The translations under genes were made by a program, and so were the position numbers. 39,580 nucleotides of DNA from Hyphococcus sp. (lineage in GTDB: Bacteria > Pseudomonadota > Alphaproteobacteria > Caulobacterales > Parvularculaceae): positions 1-39,580 of the forward strand of contig JANQOV010000103.1 of the NCBI GenBank assembly GCA_028285645.1, written 5' to 3'. Positions 33,126 through 39,580 of the stretch are shown here, in pieces; within the stretch, counting starts at the first letter, position 1; every line of letters starts with the position of its first letter. The notes beneath the pieces are model-generated. The model saw only the letters and a list, made by a program, of their open reading frames with translations, was not told where the DNA came from and made no database searches.

Positions 33126-34058
33126 TTATTCCGGCGTTACCGGCGCAATGATCAAGCTGTCATCCTCTTCGGGCGCTGCGGCGACGCCCCGCGGTTCGAC
33201 AGCGTCCGTTTGATCGAGCTGTAACGCATTAAGCACGCCCCCAACGGAGATAAGCCGAAGCGTCGGCGCTTCTTCGCCAACAGCATCAACGCCAAGCGCG
33301 ATGACCCCATGACGGTAAAGCCCGCCGAGATTGGCGCTGACGGCGCCCATGACCGAGGCTGAAGAAACGCCCTCAAGGTCGTCCGTTGGCACAATGCGCA
33401 CGGCGCCGGCGGCGTGGCCGTCTTCCCGGTCGAACAGGTGCACGACGCCGTCGGCCTGGTCGAGGAGGGCGATTAATCCGGTAACGGAAGGTTCTGCGCC
33501 TTCTTCAGCATGAAAGGCAAGCGCTGCAATGTCGCCGGCCGCTTGGGTTGGCGCAATGGCGACGCCGCTGACTTGATCGTCGCCCGGCGCTAGCCGAAAA
33601 ATCTGACCGTCCGGCGCAGCGAGCAGAACCGAACCGTCAACGATGTCGACAGCGCATTTTTCAGTTGCGTCAGGGATCGCGATGGGCGCCGCTGCGGTTG
33701 TTGAGATGGCGTCGCCGTCTTCCGCAAACTCATGCGCTGTCAATTCGCCCTTTTGCACAACATAAAGCGACGGCGCGGATGCGTTCATGGCGCGCCCGAA
33801 GCAAAAGCCGCGAACATTGCCGCGCACGGGGATTTCTGTCGCGATCTCGTTCAAGTCGCGGGTCACATTGTCGATATCGTAGAACTTGAACACGTTCCGA
33901 TCCGCATAGAGGAACGCCAGAACGCCGCGCGCGCTATCGCCTTTGCCGAAATAGCTGACGCCGGCGCCTGCCGCATTAACCCCGGGCAGGGACGAGGCTT
34001 CATTGCCGTCTTCCATATTGTACGCGGTAACGCCCGCCGCGCTCGCAACGATGAACAT
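33126..34058 (-). CDS. Phytase-like beta-propeller domain, downstream part of the split gene
   Basis: The open part downstream of the TAA; the first ATG is at 34058, 31 bases after the stop, and it has no ribosome site, so independent translation would lose the export signal. Sequence blocks follow a beta-propeller phytase: MFIVASAAGVTAYNMEDG (first blade), FLYADRNVFKFYDID, RGFCFGRAMNASAPSLYVVQ, EKCAVDIVDGSVLLAAPDGQ and the DLEGV segment. Phytases of this kind use a calcium-rich centre to cleave phytate, but most homologues with such weak motif conservation have no tested activity. If inactive, the protein would be a structural propeller. Confidence 0.6.
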   Translation of the reverse strand: MFIVASAAGVTAYNMEDGNEASSLPGVNAAGAGVSYFGKGDSARGVLAFLYADRNVFKFYDIDNVTRDLNEIATEIPVRGNVRGFCFGRAMNASAPSLYVVQKGELTAHEFAEDGDAISTTAAAPIAIPDATEKCAVDIVDGSVLLAAPDGQIFRLAPGDDQVSGVAIAPTQAAGDIAALAFHAEEGAEPSVTGLIALLDQADGVVHLFDREDGHAAGAVRIVPTDDLEGVSSASVMGAVSANLGGLYRHGVIALGVDAVGEEAPTLRLISVGGVLNALQLDQTDAVEPRGVAAAPEEDDSLIIAPVTPE

Positions 34059-34289
34059 GGAGTTGAAGGAAAGCGTCGGGTGCGTCCATTAAGCGATGCC
34101 GCTTGCCGGCGCGGTAAGGCCCGGCAGGTTGTCGCTCGCCGGCACTTCAACGATGGGGGCAGGGCCGGTTTCGATATCCGCTGCGTCAGGCGGCGCTTCG
34201 CCGGTTTCCGCGGGCGCCGGGTCGCCGCTGTCGCGCCCGCAGGCGGCAAGCATGGCTATAGCAGAAAAGCAAAGCACGAATTTTCGCAT
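33126..34289 (-). pseudogene. Beta-propeller phytase-like lipoprotein gene interrupted by an in-frame TAA
   Basis: One continuous frame runs from the ATG at 34289 (GGAG seven bases upstream) to the stop at 33126, broken only by a TAA at 34089-34091 (codon 67). The first 66 residues are a lipoprotein leader (lipobox LAAC, Cys17) plus a Pro/Ala/Glu linker ending GLTAPASGIA. Directly after the stop the same frame reads WTHPTLSFNS and continues into the propeller domain. In beta-propeller phytases the matching segment reads like A-I-W-V-H-P, so the stop replaces one hydrophobic residue. No frame change is needed. It may be a real nonsense mutation, a sequencing error or a read-through site. TAA is not used for selenocysteine or pyrrolysine. 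Confidence 0.72.
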
Positions 34290-34321
34290 CAAACGCTCCG
34301 TTAGCGGATTAAATCTGGCCG

Positions 34322-34912
34322 TCAGTCTTTCTGACGTTTCCAGGTGTATACCCGTCTCGGTTTGCGTTCGCCATCGACGATATCGAAACTTTCCGTAACA
34401 TGGGTGTCGGCGTCGGGATTGTGCGAGGCGTGAGCGGTTTCGCTGACGCCGCCATCGGGGGCGTAAAAGGTCTGCACCATCTGGTTGACGCCGCTGGCGT
34501 GTTTGAGCGCGCCAACGCCGATGGCGCCGCCGGCGCCGAATTGTTCGAGCACCGCTTCGCCCTTGCCGGGATGCCAATATTGCCGGAACTGCCAGAAGTC
34601 GCCGGTCTCTTCGCCGTTTTGGACGCCGTAAAGCCGCCCGGTCATGGAGTTGGCGAAGCCGAGTTTCCACTCAAGCCCGTAAGCGTCATAGGGTTCCATG
34701 TCGGACTTGTAGTCGGCGTTAGAGGCGATCCAGCGCCCGCCCTCGCGCGTTAAAAACGACACGTCCTCCAAGAACCATTGCGGCGCGGGAACCGCCGGCG
34801 GCGCTTCAAGCGCGCGCTCCACCGGGTGGATTTGTGGGTTCTCGCTTTTGTCCTGCGCAACAGCGCCGCTGGCCATCATCACTGCAGCCATCCCGGCAAG
34901 AAAAATTCTCAT
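34322..34912 (-). CDS. Unknown exported protein
   Basis: 196 residues from the ATG at 34912 with GGAGG six bases upstream. Residues 1-19 are a signal peptide (MRIFLAGMAAVMMASGAVAQ, cleavage after AVA), so it is periplasmic or secreted. The mature part is rich in aromatic residues (PQWFLEDVSFLTREGGRW, GDFWQFRQYWHPGKGE, RRVYTWKRQKD) and looks like a small beta-barrel or lipocalin-like fold, though no family is recognised. It precedes the phytase-like gene by 32 bases in the same direction and could be co-transcribed with it. Confidence 0.7.
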   Translation of the reverse strand: MRIFLAGMAAVMMASGAVAQDKSENPQIHPVERALEAPPAVPAPQWFLEDVSFLTREGGRWIASNADYKSDMEPYDAYGLEWKLGFANSMTGRLYGVQNGEETGDFWQFRQYWHPGKGEAVLEQFGAGGAIGVGALKHASGVNQMVQTFYAPDGGVSETAHASHNPDADTHVTESFDIVDGERKPRRVYTWKRQKD

Positions 34913-35033
34913 GGCGACCTCCCTTGAAGATCGTCGTTCCAATCCGTCCGCGCCCGATCGTTGTTGTGGCTTGACAAGGGGGAGATATCAAGGGGGCGGG
35001 CGATGTGCTTTCTGCGCAGCACCATGAGATGTG

Positions 35034-35402
35034 CTAAGAAACTCTGAAAATAATAATATCGGGCCATCGTAGTTCATTTGCAGAAACACGAATTTGCGTT
35101 TCTTCGTTGGTGGGTAATGAGAGTAGTCGCTGATTGTCGGTATTGAATACCGATACAACATTCGATGGCGTGGCAATTGTGCCTTCAAATAATGTGTGAA
35201 GGTTGCTGGTTTCATCAAGATGTTCATTCGTCAGCTTTATATGCGTCGGCCCATCAACGGCTGGAAGCGTACCTACAACAACACAACTGTCGGTGGCTGC
35301 AATAGTGTTCCCACGCATGTCGCTTGGAATCTCCGCCTCGTCCGAGTCCATAACAAGGACAATTGAATGAGGCACAATAAGTTGTATTTCGTTAGTAGTC
35401 AT
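35034..35402 (-). CDS. Unknown protein in an AT-rich patch
   Basis: 122 residues from the ATG at 35402; a TTG four codons upstream is also possible. No signal peptide or membrane segment. Mostly short beta strands with many Asn, Thr and Ser (IQLIVPHSIVLVMDSDEAE, CVVVGTLPAVDGPTHIKL, VVSVFNTDNQRLLSL). Family not recognised. Base composition is clearly more AT-rich than the core genes on either side, which suggests recent acquisition. No good ribosome site, so the gene call itself is only moderately sure. Confidence 0.5.
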   Translation of the reverse strand: MTTNEIQLIVPHSIVLVMDSDEAEIPSDMRGNTIAATDSCVVVGTLPAVDGPTHIKLTNEHLDETSNLHTLFEGTIATPSNVVSVFNTDNQRLLSLPTNEETQIRVSANELRWPDIIIFRVS

Positions 35403-35454
35403 TTTCGAACTCAATCATGCCAACAACAGTATGTAGCACAATCCTTGGGTAGGT

Positions 35455-35560
35455 CGGGATGAATTCCCGGTCTCCTCACGGCTTGTTTGTCCGACTCCCC
35501 ACGGCTTCACTGTGGGTACATTCTTGGGATCCGAGCGCATTACGCCGTCGCGTAATGCGC
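35455..35560. repeat. REP-like hairpin region with an 11-base perfect stem
   Basis: At 35535-35560 GCGCATTACGC pairs perfectly with GCGTAATGCGC around a CGTC loop. Upstream, CGGGA/TCCCG pair at 35455-35469. GCGCATTACG hairpins next to a GTAGGTCGGG-like sequence (35450-35458) recall REP-like intergenic repeats found in many proteobacteria. The 65-residue frame over this stretch is not coding. Confidence 0.6.
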
Positions 35561-35698
35561 CGTACTTGCTCGTCGGACACGGTCACAATGATGTGGGGAC
35601 TATTTCCCTTTGAAGTTGAAAAGCGAAGTCCCGTTTCGCTATTGACCTATGAGTAGATTGTCGATTTGTTACCAACAACAAAGAGTTGAGAGCATTCA

Positions 35699-36325
35699 AT
35701 GTTGAAGTTTGTTACTTATAGCATCTATTCGCTTTTGCTATCGTCAACTGTACTTTTATCATATATTGAAAAAGCGAATGCCGCAGTCATTACATTCAAC
35801 GCAATTGAAACCGAAAGCGGAGTGCTGTTCGAAGGCTCCGGATCAATCGATTTAACTGGGCTGATTAGGCTTGGTACAGGAGGAGTTGTTCCGCAAATTG
35901 ACCCTTCCGGCGGAACGTTAGTGGCATCTATTGGCGGTACTTCCCTTGGATCCGGAGATCGATATCAAGTAGATGGCCGTTTCCCTTCGTTTGGAACAAG
36001 TGCACTTGCGATTACAAACATTGATGTTTTTACTGGAACTGGGGCATTTGGACTTCAGGCAAATCCACCCTCTTCGCAGTTATATGTACCATTTGGATAT
36101 CAATCGCTGGATCCGATCAATGGGTCTATCGTATTTTTAGATGAAACATTTGCCAGTCTTGGTTTGATCGCGGGATTGTATGAGTTTGAATTTGGGAACA
36201 ATCAGTGGTTCCTTAACATTGATGAGCCTAATCCCATCCCTCTTCCAGCGGCTTTCTGGTTTTTTGGTTCTGGCGCTATAGCAATGATAGTTGGTCGACG
36301 CAGAGCTAAGGCGACCACAGAATAA
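35699..36325 (+). CDS. VPLPA-CTERM (PEP-CTERM type) surface protein
   Basis: 208 residues. An N-terminal signal peptide of about 28 residues (ends ANAA) leads to a Gly/Ser/Thr-rich beta domain. The C terminus has the sorting signal IPLPAAFWFFGSGAIAMIVG followed by the basic tail RRRAKATTE: a conserved Pro-containing box, one membrane helix and Arg residues. Such proteins are cut by an exosortase-type transpeptidase and placed on the outer surface, often with exopolysaccharide. No exosortase or polysaccharide genes are in the window. The gene is AT-rich compared with its surroundings and probably acquired. The ribosome site is weak (GAGAG). Confidence 0.8.
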   Translation: MLKFVTYSIYSLLLSSTVLLSYIEKANAAVITFNAIETESGVLFEGSGSIDLTGLIRLGTGGVVPQIDPSGGTLVASIGGTSLGSGDRYQVDGRFPSFGTSALAITNIDVFTGTGAFGLQANPPSSQLYVPFGYQSLDPINGSIVFLDETFASLGLIAGLYEFEFGNNQWFLNIDEPNPIPLPAAFWFFGSGAIAMIVGRRRAKATTE

Positions 36326-36666
36326 CACTTTGCGCTGTATGGCGGTCCTAGGTGCGCTGATTTGTGGTTGTTGATTGACGGCCGACGGACTCAAGGTTTG
36401 GTCTCTCAGATATTCGAATTCGGCACCATCGGCTGCCATGCTGAATGCGGGCTAAATCCCGCTCTGGATTTTAATCGGCTAATTTCAACCGGATGCAATC
36501 GGTAGCAAGTGGCGGTAAAATAATACCACATAAATATCCCCCTGTTTTCAAAGAATTTATTTGAAAGTTGTTGACGCGAATGTGCGGATCGGCTACCTCC
36601 CGCCAGACTTGGGTTGCAGCGCGCCATAATCAGCGCCAGCGGCCCCATGAATTCAGGATTTAAGAC
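36326..36666. other. Gap between the CTERM gene and rplM
   Basis: 341 bases. The only structured parts are the rplM promoter near the right end and, on the minus strand at about 36360-36440, a short frame reading ADGAEFEYLRDQT that resembles the start of an HTH regulator and may be a gene remnant. The rest is AT-rich sequence with no coding signal. Confidence 0.45.
36571..36599 (+). promoter_or_regulatory. Candidate rplM-rpsI promoter
   Basis: TTGACG at 36571-36576 and TACCTC at 36594-36599 are 17 bases apart, about 68 bases before the rplM ATG. The -10 box is poor, as in many alphaproteobacterial ribosomal promoters. Confidence 0.45.
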
Positions 36667-37134
36667 ATGAAAACCTACGCCATGAAACCGGCGGATGTTG
36701 AAAAGGACTGGACTCTCATCGACGCCGAAGGGCTCGTTGTCGGCCGCCTTGCCTCCGTCATTGCAACGCGCCTGCGCGGCAAACATAAAGCCACCTTCAC
36801 GCCGAATGTGGACACCGGCGACAACATCGTCGTCATCAACGCCGACAAGGTCGTCTACACCGGCAAGAAGCGCACCGACAAGAAGTTCTATTGGCACACG
36901 GGCTATCCCGGCGGCATCAAAGAGCGGACCATGGAAAAGCTGCTCGGTGGCAAGCATCCGGAGCGCGTCTTGAAGAAAGCAGTCGAGCGCATGATGCCCA
37001 AGGAAAGCCCGCTGGCGCGCAAGCAGATGACCAACCTCAAAATCTATGCGGGCGCTGAACACCCCCATGAGGCGCAAAACCCCAAAGTGCTGGACGTCGC
37101 CGCCATGAACCCGAAGAACAAGAAGGACGCTTAA
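36667..37134 (+). CDS. rplM: 50S ribosomal protein L13
   Basis: 155 residues. [20 protein letters not shown] at the start, [29 protein letters not shown] and [14 protein letters not shown] all match L13, an early-assembly 50S protein. The ORF is full length and starts at the normal MKTY. It is followed after three bases by rpsI, the standard bacterial pairing, and the two share one promoter and terminator. Confidence 0.98.
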   Translation: MKTYAMKPADVEKDWTLIDAEGLVVGRLASVIATRLRGKHKATFTPNVDTGDNIVVINADKVVYTGKKRTDKKFYWHTGYPGGIKERTMEKLLGGKHPERVLKKAVERMMPKESPLARKQMTNLKIYAGAEHPHEAQNPKVLDVAAMNPKNKKDA

Positions 37135-37137
37135 CCC

Positions 37138-37626
37138 ATGAGCTCCACAGGATTTGAAGAACTAAAAGACGTCGCAGCGGAAGCGGGCGTTGTTGTTGAG
37201 CCGGAAGTTGAAGAACTGCCGGAACCAAAGATCGATGAGCTTGGCCGCGCTTACGCAACGGGCAAGAGGAAGACCGCGGTGGCGCGGGTCTGGATCAAGC
37301 CGGGCGCGGGCCGCATCATCGTCAACAAAAAAGACCATACTGAATATTTTGGCCGCGCGGTCTTGCAGATGATCATCAAACAGCCGCTGGTCGCCGCCGA
37401 GCGCAATGATCAGTATGATGTTTATTGCACGGTGACGGGTTCTGGTCCGTCGGGGCAGGCGGGCGCCGTGCGTCACGGCATCGCCAAGGCGCTGACCTAT
37501 TATGAGCCGAGCCTGCGGTCTGGTTTGAAAAAAGGCGGGTTCCTGACACGCGACAGCCGCGTCGTTGAACGCAAGAAATATGGCCGCAAAAAAGCCCGCC
37601 GGTCATTTCAGTTTTCGAAGCGCTAG
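37138..37626 (+). CDS. rpsI: 30S ribosomal protein S9
   Basis: 162 residues. The N-terminal ~35 residues are an acidic extension often found in alphaproteobacterial S9. The core starts [21 protein letters not shown] and ends in the basic tail [23 protein letters not shown] followed by FQFSKR, which reaches the decoding P site. AAGGA lies before the ATG. A strong intrinsic terminator follows after 30 bases. Confidence 0.98.
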   Translation: MSSTGFEELKDVAAEAGVVVEPEVEELPEPKIDELGRAYATGKRKTAVARVWIKPGAGRIIVNKKDHTEYFGRAVLQMIIKQPLVAAERNDQYDVYCTVTGSGPSGQAGAVRHGIAKALTYYEPSLRSGLKKGGFLTRDSRVVERKKYGRKKARRSFQFSKR

Positions 37627-37650
37627 ACAGCGTTTCACAACACCCAAACG

Positions 37651-37684
37651 AAAAAGCGCCTCCGGTTTCGGAGGCGTTTTTTTT
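37651..37684 (+). terminator. Intrinsic terminator of rplM-rpsI
   Basis: CGCCTCCG and CGGAGGCG form a perfect eight-base stem with a four-base loop (37657-37676), followed by eight T residues. An A run on the left would also let it work on the minus strand. Confidence 0.9.
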
Positions 37685-37711
37685 GTTTCGGATGCTTAGC
37701 GCATCTTCTCT

Positions 37712-37820
37712 CGTCATCCCCGCGTAAGCGGGGTCCAGGGATGCGGTCCCTGGATTCCAGATCTAACATGCGTTTGCCAAAACCTTACAGTTTTGGACGC
37801 ATGTAACGTCTGGAATGACG
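37712..37820. repeat. Palindromic MITE-like element with three nested hairpins
   Basis: Ends are CGTCAT and ATGACG, inverted. Inside are three hairpins in a row: CCCCGC-GTAA-GCGGGG (37718-37733), TCCAGGGA-TGCGG-TCCCTGGA (37734-37754), and ATGCGT...CCAAAAC paired with GTTTTGG...ACGCAT (37768-37802). It carries no gene. It belongs to the dispersed repeat family seen at 13.3, 28.6 and 38.0 kb. Confidence 0.75.
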
Positions 37821-37837
37821 GTTCCTTGTGGTTAACT

Positions 37838-37867
37838 CCGTACACGTCGTACGGGAATTTCTCCCGT
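37838..37867 (+). other. Two mutually exclusive hairpins
   Basis: CCGTAC/GTACGG (37838-37854) and ACGGGA/TCCCGT (37851-37867) share the bases ACGG, so only one can form at a time. This is the geometry of an attenuator, but no gene start lies close downstream. Confidence 0.4.
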
Positions 37868-38007
37868 TAAACACGAAAATCTCCATAAATCCGCATTCGG
37901 GGGATAGTTATCCATCACCCCCTTGGCCGGGTGTATGATTGGTCTTGATCAAAACGAATGAAAGATGAGCGGCCAATCGGTTTTAACATCGCATAGGCGA
38001 TCTTGTT

Positions 38008-38035
38008 CGTCATCCCCGCGAAAGCTGGGATCCAG
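38008..38035. repeat. Partial copy of the dispersed palindromic repeat
   Basis: CGTCATCCCCGCGAAAGC followed by TGGGATCCAG matches the left end of the element at 37712, but the right half is missing. Confidence 0.7.
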
Positions 38036-38361
38036 TGCGCCGGCCTCGGAACCCGTCGCTGCGACCAGCCGCATCGAAGAAACGCACCGACATAAACCTG
38101 CAAACGGTTGGATGAAAAAACTAGAGTTTAATCGAGCGCGGGCCGTGCGGCGATTCTGGTCCGGTAACTTCGGCTTAAATGCTGAGCACGCCGCCCAATT
38201 GGTCCGAAACAGAGTGGTCCAATATTCAAGCCGCGCACGCGCGTTCACAAAACCGTGCGGCGCCATTTCGCCATGCTTTCGCCGCGCAAACCGCACGGGA
38301 ACGGCCGACCCTTTTCCATGTGAACGGGCTTGGGCGCGCCGCAGTGTTTGGAGAGTGCATC

Positions 38362-38859
38362 ATGGCGACGAGCATACGAGGACGAGGAGCCGCATACGAT
38401 ATTCGTCCGGTGGAAGGCCGACCCGGTCTTTTCGATCATTTCTTCGGCGGGCCGGTCGGCGGCCTTATAGGCGCCGTCAAAGACGCCTGCCAGGGCGCCT
38501 GCGCCGGGCTGTTGGGCTTGCTTGGCGCCAGCCACATGTCAGCCAGCGCAACGCCAGTTGCAACAAGTTCGATCGCCGCCGGCGAAGGCTGGGCCTCGAT
38601 CCCCGCCATTCTCGAAAGCATGGCGTCGGGCGGTCTTGCAGGGCCGATCGAGCTCCTTGGCGGCATCGTCCTCTTTCTCGCGGCGCGTCGCACCATCTCG
38701 CGCACCCTTGGGCTTTTGGTCTTCGTTGGCTTCGTGGTGGCGTTGGCCAATGGTTACGAATTGCCGGAGATGCTTTCGGCGCTGTCGGACCTGCTGACAA
38801 AGGCGGCTGGCGCGCTGGAGCGGGTGGCGGCCATCGCAGCAGGTCGCTCCGCCAGCTAA
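38362..38859 (+). CDS. Unknown small membrane protein
   Basis: 165 residues from the ATG at 38362, which has GGAGAG six bases upstream; a longer frame from 38179 lacks a ribosome site and its first 61 residues look non-coding. The region IELLGGIVLFLAARRTISRT and TLGLLVFVGFVVALANGYEL gives two close membrane segments, and the region before them is Gly/Ala rich. The C-terminal 30 residues form an amphipathic helix (LPEMLSALSDLLTKAAGALERVAA). Family not recognised. It precedes metG by 85 bases. Confidence 0.65.
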   Translation: MATSIRGRGAAYDIRPVEGRPGLFDHFFGGPVGGLIGAVKDACQGACAGLLGLLGASHMSASATPVATSSIAAGEGWASIPAILESMASGGLAGPIELLGGIVLFLAARRTISRTLGLLVFVGFVVALANGYELPEMLSALSDLLTKAAGALERVAAIAAGRSAS

Positions 38860-38944
38860 ATCGCAACGCAAACGCCTCGTGGGTCTGTTGGCTTGGGCCT
38901 AAACTCGCTATAGAGCGGCCTCTTGAATTACAAGGGAGACCCGC

Positions 38945-39580
38945 GTGGCGCGCATCCTGATCACGTCAGCTTTGCCCTATATCAACGGCGTCAAACATCT
39001 GGGCAATCTCGTGGGCTCGATGTTGCCGTCGGATGTCTATGCGCGGTTCAAGCGGGCGCAAGGCCATGAGGTCCTCTTCATCTGCGCCACCGACGAACAC
39101 GGCACGCCGGCGGAGCTCGCGGCCCGCGCCGCCGGTCAGCCGGTTGAGGTCTATTGCGCCGAGCAGCACGAGATTCAAAAACAGGCTGGCGACGCCTTCG
39201 GGCTGTCTTTTGACCATTTCGGCCGGTCATCCAATCCGCCGAATCATCGCCTGACGCAGCATTTCGCAGCGGTGCTGGAAGACAATGGGCATATCGAAGA
39301 GCGCGCCGACAAGCAGGTTTATTCGATCGACGATGAGCGCTTCCTGCCGGATCGTTATGTGGAGGGAACATGCCCCCATTGCGGTTATGAAAAGGCCCGC
39401 GGCGACCAATGTGACAATTGCGGGCGGTTGCTCGATCCTGTGCAATTGAAAGAGCCGTACTCGGCGATTTCGGGGTCGAAGAACATCGAGCTCCGCGAAA
39501 CCCGTCATCTTTATCTCCTGCAGGAGAAAATGCAGGACCGGATCGCCGCCTGGGTCGACAGCCACGAAGACTGGCCGCAT
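38945..39580 (+). CDS. metG: Methionyl-tRNA synthetase, N-terminal part (runs off the window)
   Basis: Charges tRNA-Met. The GTG start is preceded by GGGAG. The class I signature is [12 protein letters not shown] (HLGN in place of HIGH), followed by [11 protein letters not shown]. The zinc-binding knuckle [18 protein letters not shown] is present, which puts it in the MetG1-type group with a zinc domain. 212 residues are visible; the KMSKS loop and anticodon-binding domain lie beyond the edge. Confidence 0.95.
   Translation, partial: MARILITSALPYINGVKHLGNLVGSMLPSDVYARFKRAQGHEVLFICATDEHGTPAELAARAAGQPVEVYCAEQHEIQKQAGDAFGLSFDHFGRSSNPPNHRLTQHFAAVLEDNGHIEERADKQVYSIDDERFLPDRYVEGTCPHCGYEKARGDQCDNCGRLLDPVQLKEPYSAISGSKNIELRETRHLYLLQEKMQDRIAAWVDSHEDWPH

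Larger units (their letters stand above)
37627..38361. other. Long gap filled with palindromic repeats
   Basis: 735 bases with no convincing gene. It holds the rpsI terminator, a complete 109-base palindromic element (37712-37820), two overlapping hairpins (37838-37867) and a second, partial copy of the element (38008-38035). The rest, 38040-38361, belongs to a plus frame starting at 38179 that is probably not translated, because the good ribosome site lies at 38350. Confidence 0.6.

Noticed and set aside
34089-34091. TAA as a recoded codon (selenocysteine or pyrrolysine)
   Set aside because: Those use TGA and TAG; TAA has no known recoding of that type.
35459-35656. 65-residue plus-strand frame
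   Set aside because: It is built largely from the hairpin repeat and has no ribosome site.
37965-38960. 331-residue plus-strand frame over the metG upstream region
   Set aside because: It is Arg/Ser rich, crosses a palindromic repeat, overlaps the better-supported membrane protein and the metG start, and has no ribosome site or recognisable motif.
1-39580. CRISPR array, complete insertion sequence, prophage or toxin-antitoxin pair
   Set aside because: No regularly spaced repeats, no transposase or integrase frame and no recognisable toxin-antitoxin genes were seen.

Overview
The window looks like a stretch of an alphaproteobacterial chromosome. Supporting signs are a moderately GC-rich coding style with short overlaps between co-directional genes, a DUF2842 gene next to a COX15-type heme A synthase, an FdsGBA formate dehydrogenase, a WS/DGAT-phasin lipid cluster, and the dispersed CCCCGC-GAAA-GCGGGG palindromes common in that class. 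A marine lineage near Parvularculaceae/Hyphomonadaceae is a guess; the class is better supported than the family.

Layout. 1-1.4 kb: 3' part of a divergent PEP carboxylase-like gene. 1.4-5.4 kb: molybdenum cofactor operon moaA-moaD-moaE-moaB-moaC-moeA. 5.4-9.3 kb: a TauE/SafE permease divergent from mobA, malonyl-CoA synthetase (matB) and an alpha/beta hydrolase. 9.4-13.2 kb, minus strand: a TetR regulator, a WS/DGAT acyltransferase, an alpha/beta hydrolase and a phasin, read as a neutral-lipid or polyester storage locus. 13.5-18.3 kb, minus strand: a cobalamin riboswitch followed by btuB-btuF-btuC-btuD. 18.3-27.0 kb: a one-carbon block of folD (minus) and fdsG-fdsB-fdsA-fdhD-fhs (plus). 27.1 kb: tRNA-Pro(GGG), followed by an AT-richer patch with unknown genes. 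28.8-34.9 kb: a J-domain protein, DUF2842, ctaA, a MarR-S41 peptidase lipoprotein pair, a beta-propeller phytase-like lipoprotein gene split by an in-frame TAA, and an exported unknown. 35.0-36.3 kb: an AT-rich island with an unknown gene, a hairpin repeat and an IPLPA/VPLPA-CTERM surface protein. 36.7-39.6 kb: rplM-rpsI, palindromic repeats, a small membrane protein and the 5' part of metG.

How the genes work together. moaABCDE, moeA and mobA make the bis-MGD cofactor, and FdhD activates it for FdsA. FdsGBA oxidises formate to CO2 with NAD+. Fhs instead attaches formate to tetrahydrofolate, and FolD interconverts 10-formyl-, methenyl- and methylene-THF. Formate can therefore be burned or assimilated from one neighbourhood. 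The cobalamin uptake operon next to folD fits the same C1/B12 theme.

The most interesting points are the lipid locus, where both the acyltransferase and the phasin carry lysine-rich histone-like tails under a probable TetR operator; the phytase-like lipoprotein with a single in-frame stop; and a PEPC-like enzyme with replaced catalytic residues. No CRISPR array, complete insertion sequence or prophage was seen.
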